Below, in pieces: positions 63,470-64,000 of a stretch of DNA of 64,000 bases. A program made the translations under genes and the position numbers. Where the stretch lies: positions 248,001 to 312,000 of the forward strand of contig NZ_AUMK01000005.1 in assembly GCF_000430645.1 (NCBI RefSeq), in the 5' to 3' direction. Origin of the DNA: Aquimarina latercula DSM 2041 (lineage in GTDB: Bacteria > Bacteroidota > Bacteroidia > Flavobacteriales > Flavobacteriaceae). How positions within the stretch are numbered: the stretch's first letter is position 1; each line of letters opens with the position of its first letter. A model generated the notes under the pieces. That model was not told the DNA's origin. It made no database searches and saw only the letters and a program-made list of their open reading frames with translations.

Positions 63470-64000
63470 TTACTCTAAAACAAAAGACAACACATCACCA
63501 GTAGCTCCATTAGGAAATGTAATTCCTAATAATGCCGAAATAGTTGGAGCAATATCTGGAATTGTTGTCTTAGTAGTGGTGCTACCTTGTTTAATTCCTT
63601 TACCCATAAATAATAACGGAGCATGTGTGTCATAATTTAAACCACTACCGTGCGTAGATCCAGTACGAGAATATGCTATAGTGGCAGGATCTAATACATA
63701 TACCAAATCACCACTTCTTTTTTGGTTATATCCTTTTTGAATAAGTGCACCAATTCCTTCTGTAAAGGTTCCCATTTGTAATTGTTCTCTAGTAAAAACC
63801 TTATCTATTTGATCATATTGTAATATATGATGTGCTATAGCTTTCTGTAATTCTTGTGGGTTTATCTTATTTTTTTCCAATACGTCGTAAGCAAAGAACA
63901 CCTGATCATTAGCTACTTTTTCGATTAGTCCGTTAACTTTAAAGGTTCGTTTTGCAAAATCCATTACACTCACGGTGAGCTCTACCATATCAAAATAACC
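63470..64000 (-). CDS. Alkaline-phosphatase-superfamily protein, 5' part outside window
   Basis: The frame is open to base 64000 (the codons beyond the Met at 63988 read GYFD), so 176 residues of the C-terminus are visible. STHGSGLNYDTHAPLLFMGKGI is the conserved metal-binding end of PafA-type/type I phosphodiesterase phosphatases (the HG and the later D-T-H ligands). The final segment IPDIAPTISALLGI fits sulfatase/phosphatase ends. The nucleophile Thr/Ser region lies outside the window. It is probably an exported phosphomonoesterase. Confidence 0.85.
   Translation of the reverse strand, partial: GYFDMVELTVSVMDFAKRTFKVNGLIEKVANDQVFFAYDVLEKNKINPQELQKAIAHHILQYDQIDKVFTREQLQMGTFTEGIGALIQKGYNQKRSGDLVYVLDPATIAYSRTGSTHGSGLNYDTHAPLLFMGKGIKQGSTTTKTTIPDIAPTISALLGITFPNGATGDVLSFVLE

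Noticed and set aside
1..64000. CRISPR arrays, tRNA or rRNA genes, insertion sequences
   Set aside because: No regularly spaced repeats, no tRNA- or rRNA-like sequence and no intact transposase were recognised on reading both strands.

Overview
The window looks like a chromosomal segment from a marine member of the Flavobacteriaceae (Bacteroidota), plausibly Aquimarina or a close relative. The genus is inferred from gene content only. Evidence: very AT-rich DNA; a C-terminal type IX secretion (Por) sorting domain; a fused hypoxanthine phosphoribosyltransferase-adenylate kinase; a one-chain glycine decarboxylase; many promoters with the Bacteroidota -7 box TAnnTTTG; alginate lyases; and the TM-LytTR, fasciclin and CarboxypepD_reg families usual in this group. 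No rRNA, tRNA, CRISPR array or intact transposase was seen. Both window edges cut a gene (a PIN-like protein at the left, an alkaline-phosphatase-superfamily protein at the right).

Region 1-11.5 kb is an accessory zone. All its genes lie on the + strand and are mostly single units: PIN-like protein, two membrane-anchored LytTR regulators, secreted esterase, serine beta-lactamase-like hydrolase, DJ-1-like lipoprotein, CPBP protease. Several genes are followed directly by a repeated intergenic element with nested inverted repeats (clear near 1001, 6301 and 11214; partial near 8563 and 9542), giving a cassette-like layout. Region 11.7-20.5 kb holds envelope and stress genes: CarboxypepD_reg protein, transglutaminase, double aspartic-protease-like lipoprotein, fasciclin, M20 amidohydrolase, paraoxonase-like protein, and a Crp/AhpD-like/DoxX group. 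Region 20.4-27.2 kb is housekeeping: obg, hpt-adk, purK-purE and an M3 peptidase. Between purE and the peptidase lie two tandem, related, about 127-nt small RNA candidates on the minus strand, each with its own promoter and terminator.

Region 27.6-32.1 kb is a GbsR/MarR-controlled operon of small membrane proteins, a SAM methyltransferase, a TIGR01777 epimerase and an SRPBCC protein. It is the best candidate here for an undescribed system, probably acting on membrane lipid or another hydrophobic substrate. Region 32.3-40.8 kb has an ECF sigma factor with two paralogous small ZAS-like anti-sigma candidates, a UbiA-like protein, gcvP, an esterase, an exonuclease/GIY-YIG fusion and a DUF3010 protein.

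Region 41-60.6 kb is bracketed by two PL6 alginate lyases: a 1076-residue modular T9SS-exported enzyme preceded by a near-perfect UxuR/ExuR-type palindrome, and a 767-residue lipoprotein. Between them lie ada with a PEP-mutase-like gene, a second esterase-TPR paralogue, a TetR/ABC/HlyD/TolC export operon whose ATPase domain lacks key motifs, small regulators, a truncated haemoglobin, and a KAS III/methyltransferase/GT2 group. Region 60.6-63.5 kb is a TetR-SDR-carboxymuconolactone-decarboxylase-like unit with two copies of one operator, followed by a flavin amine oxidase.
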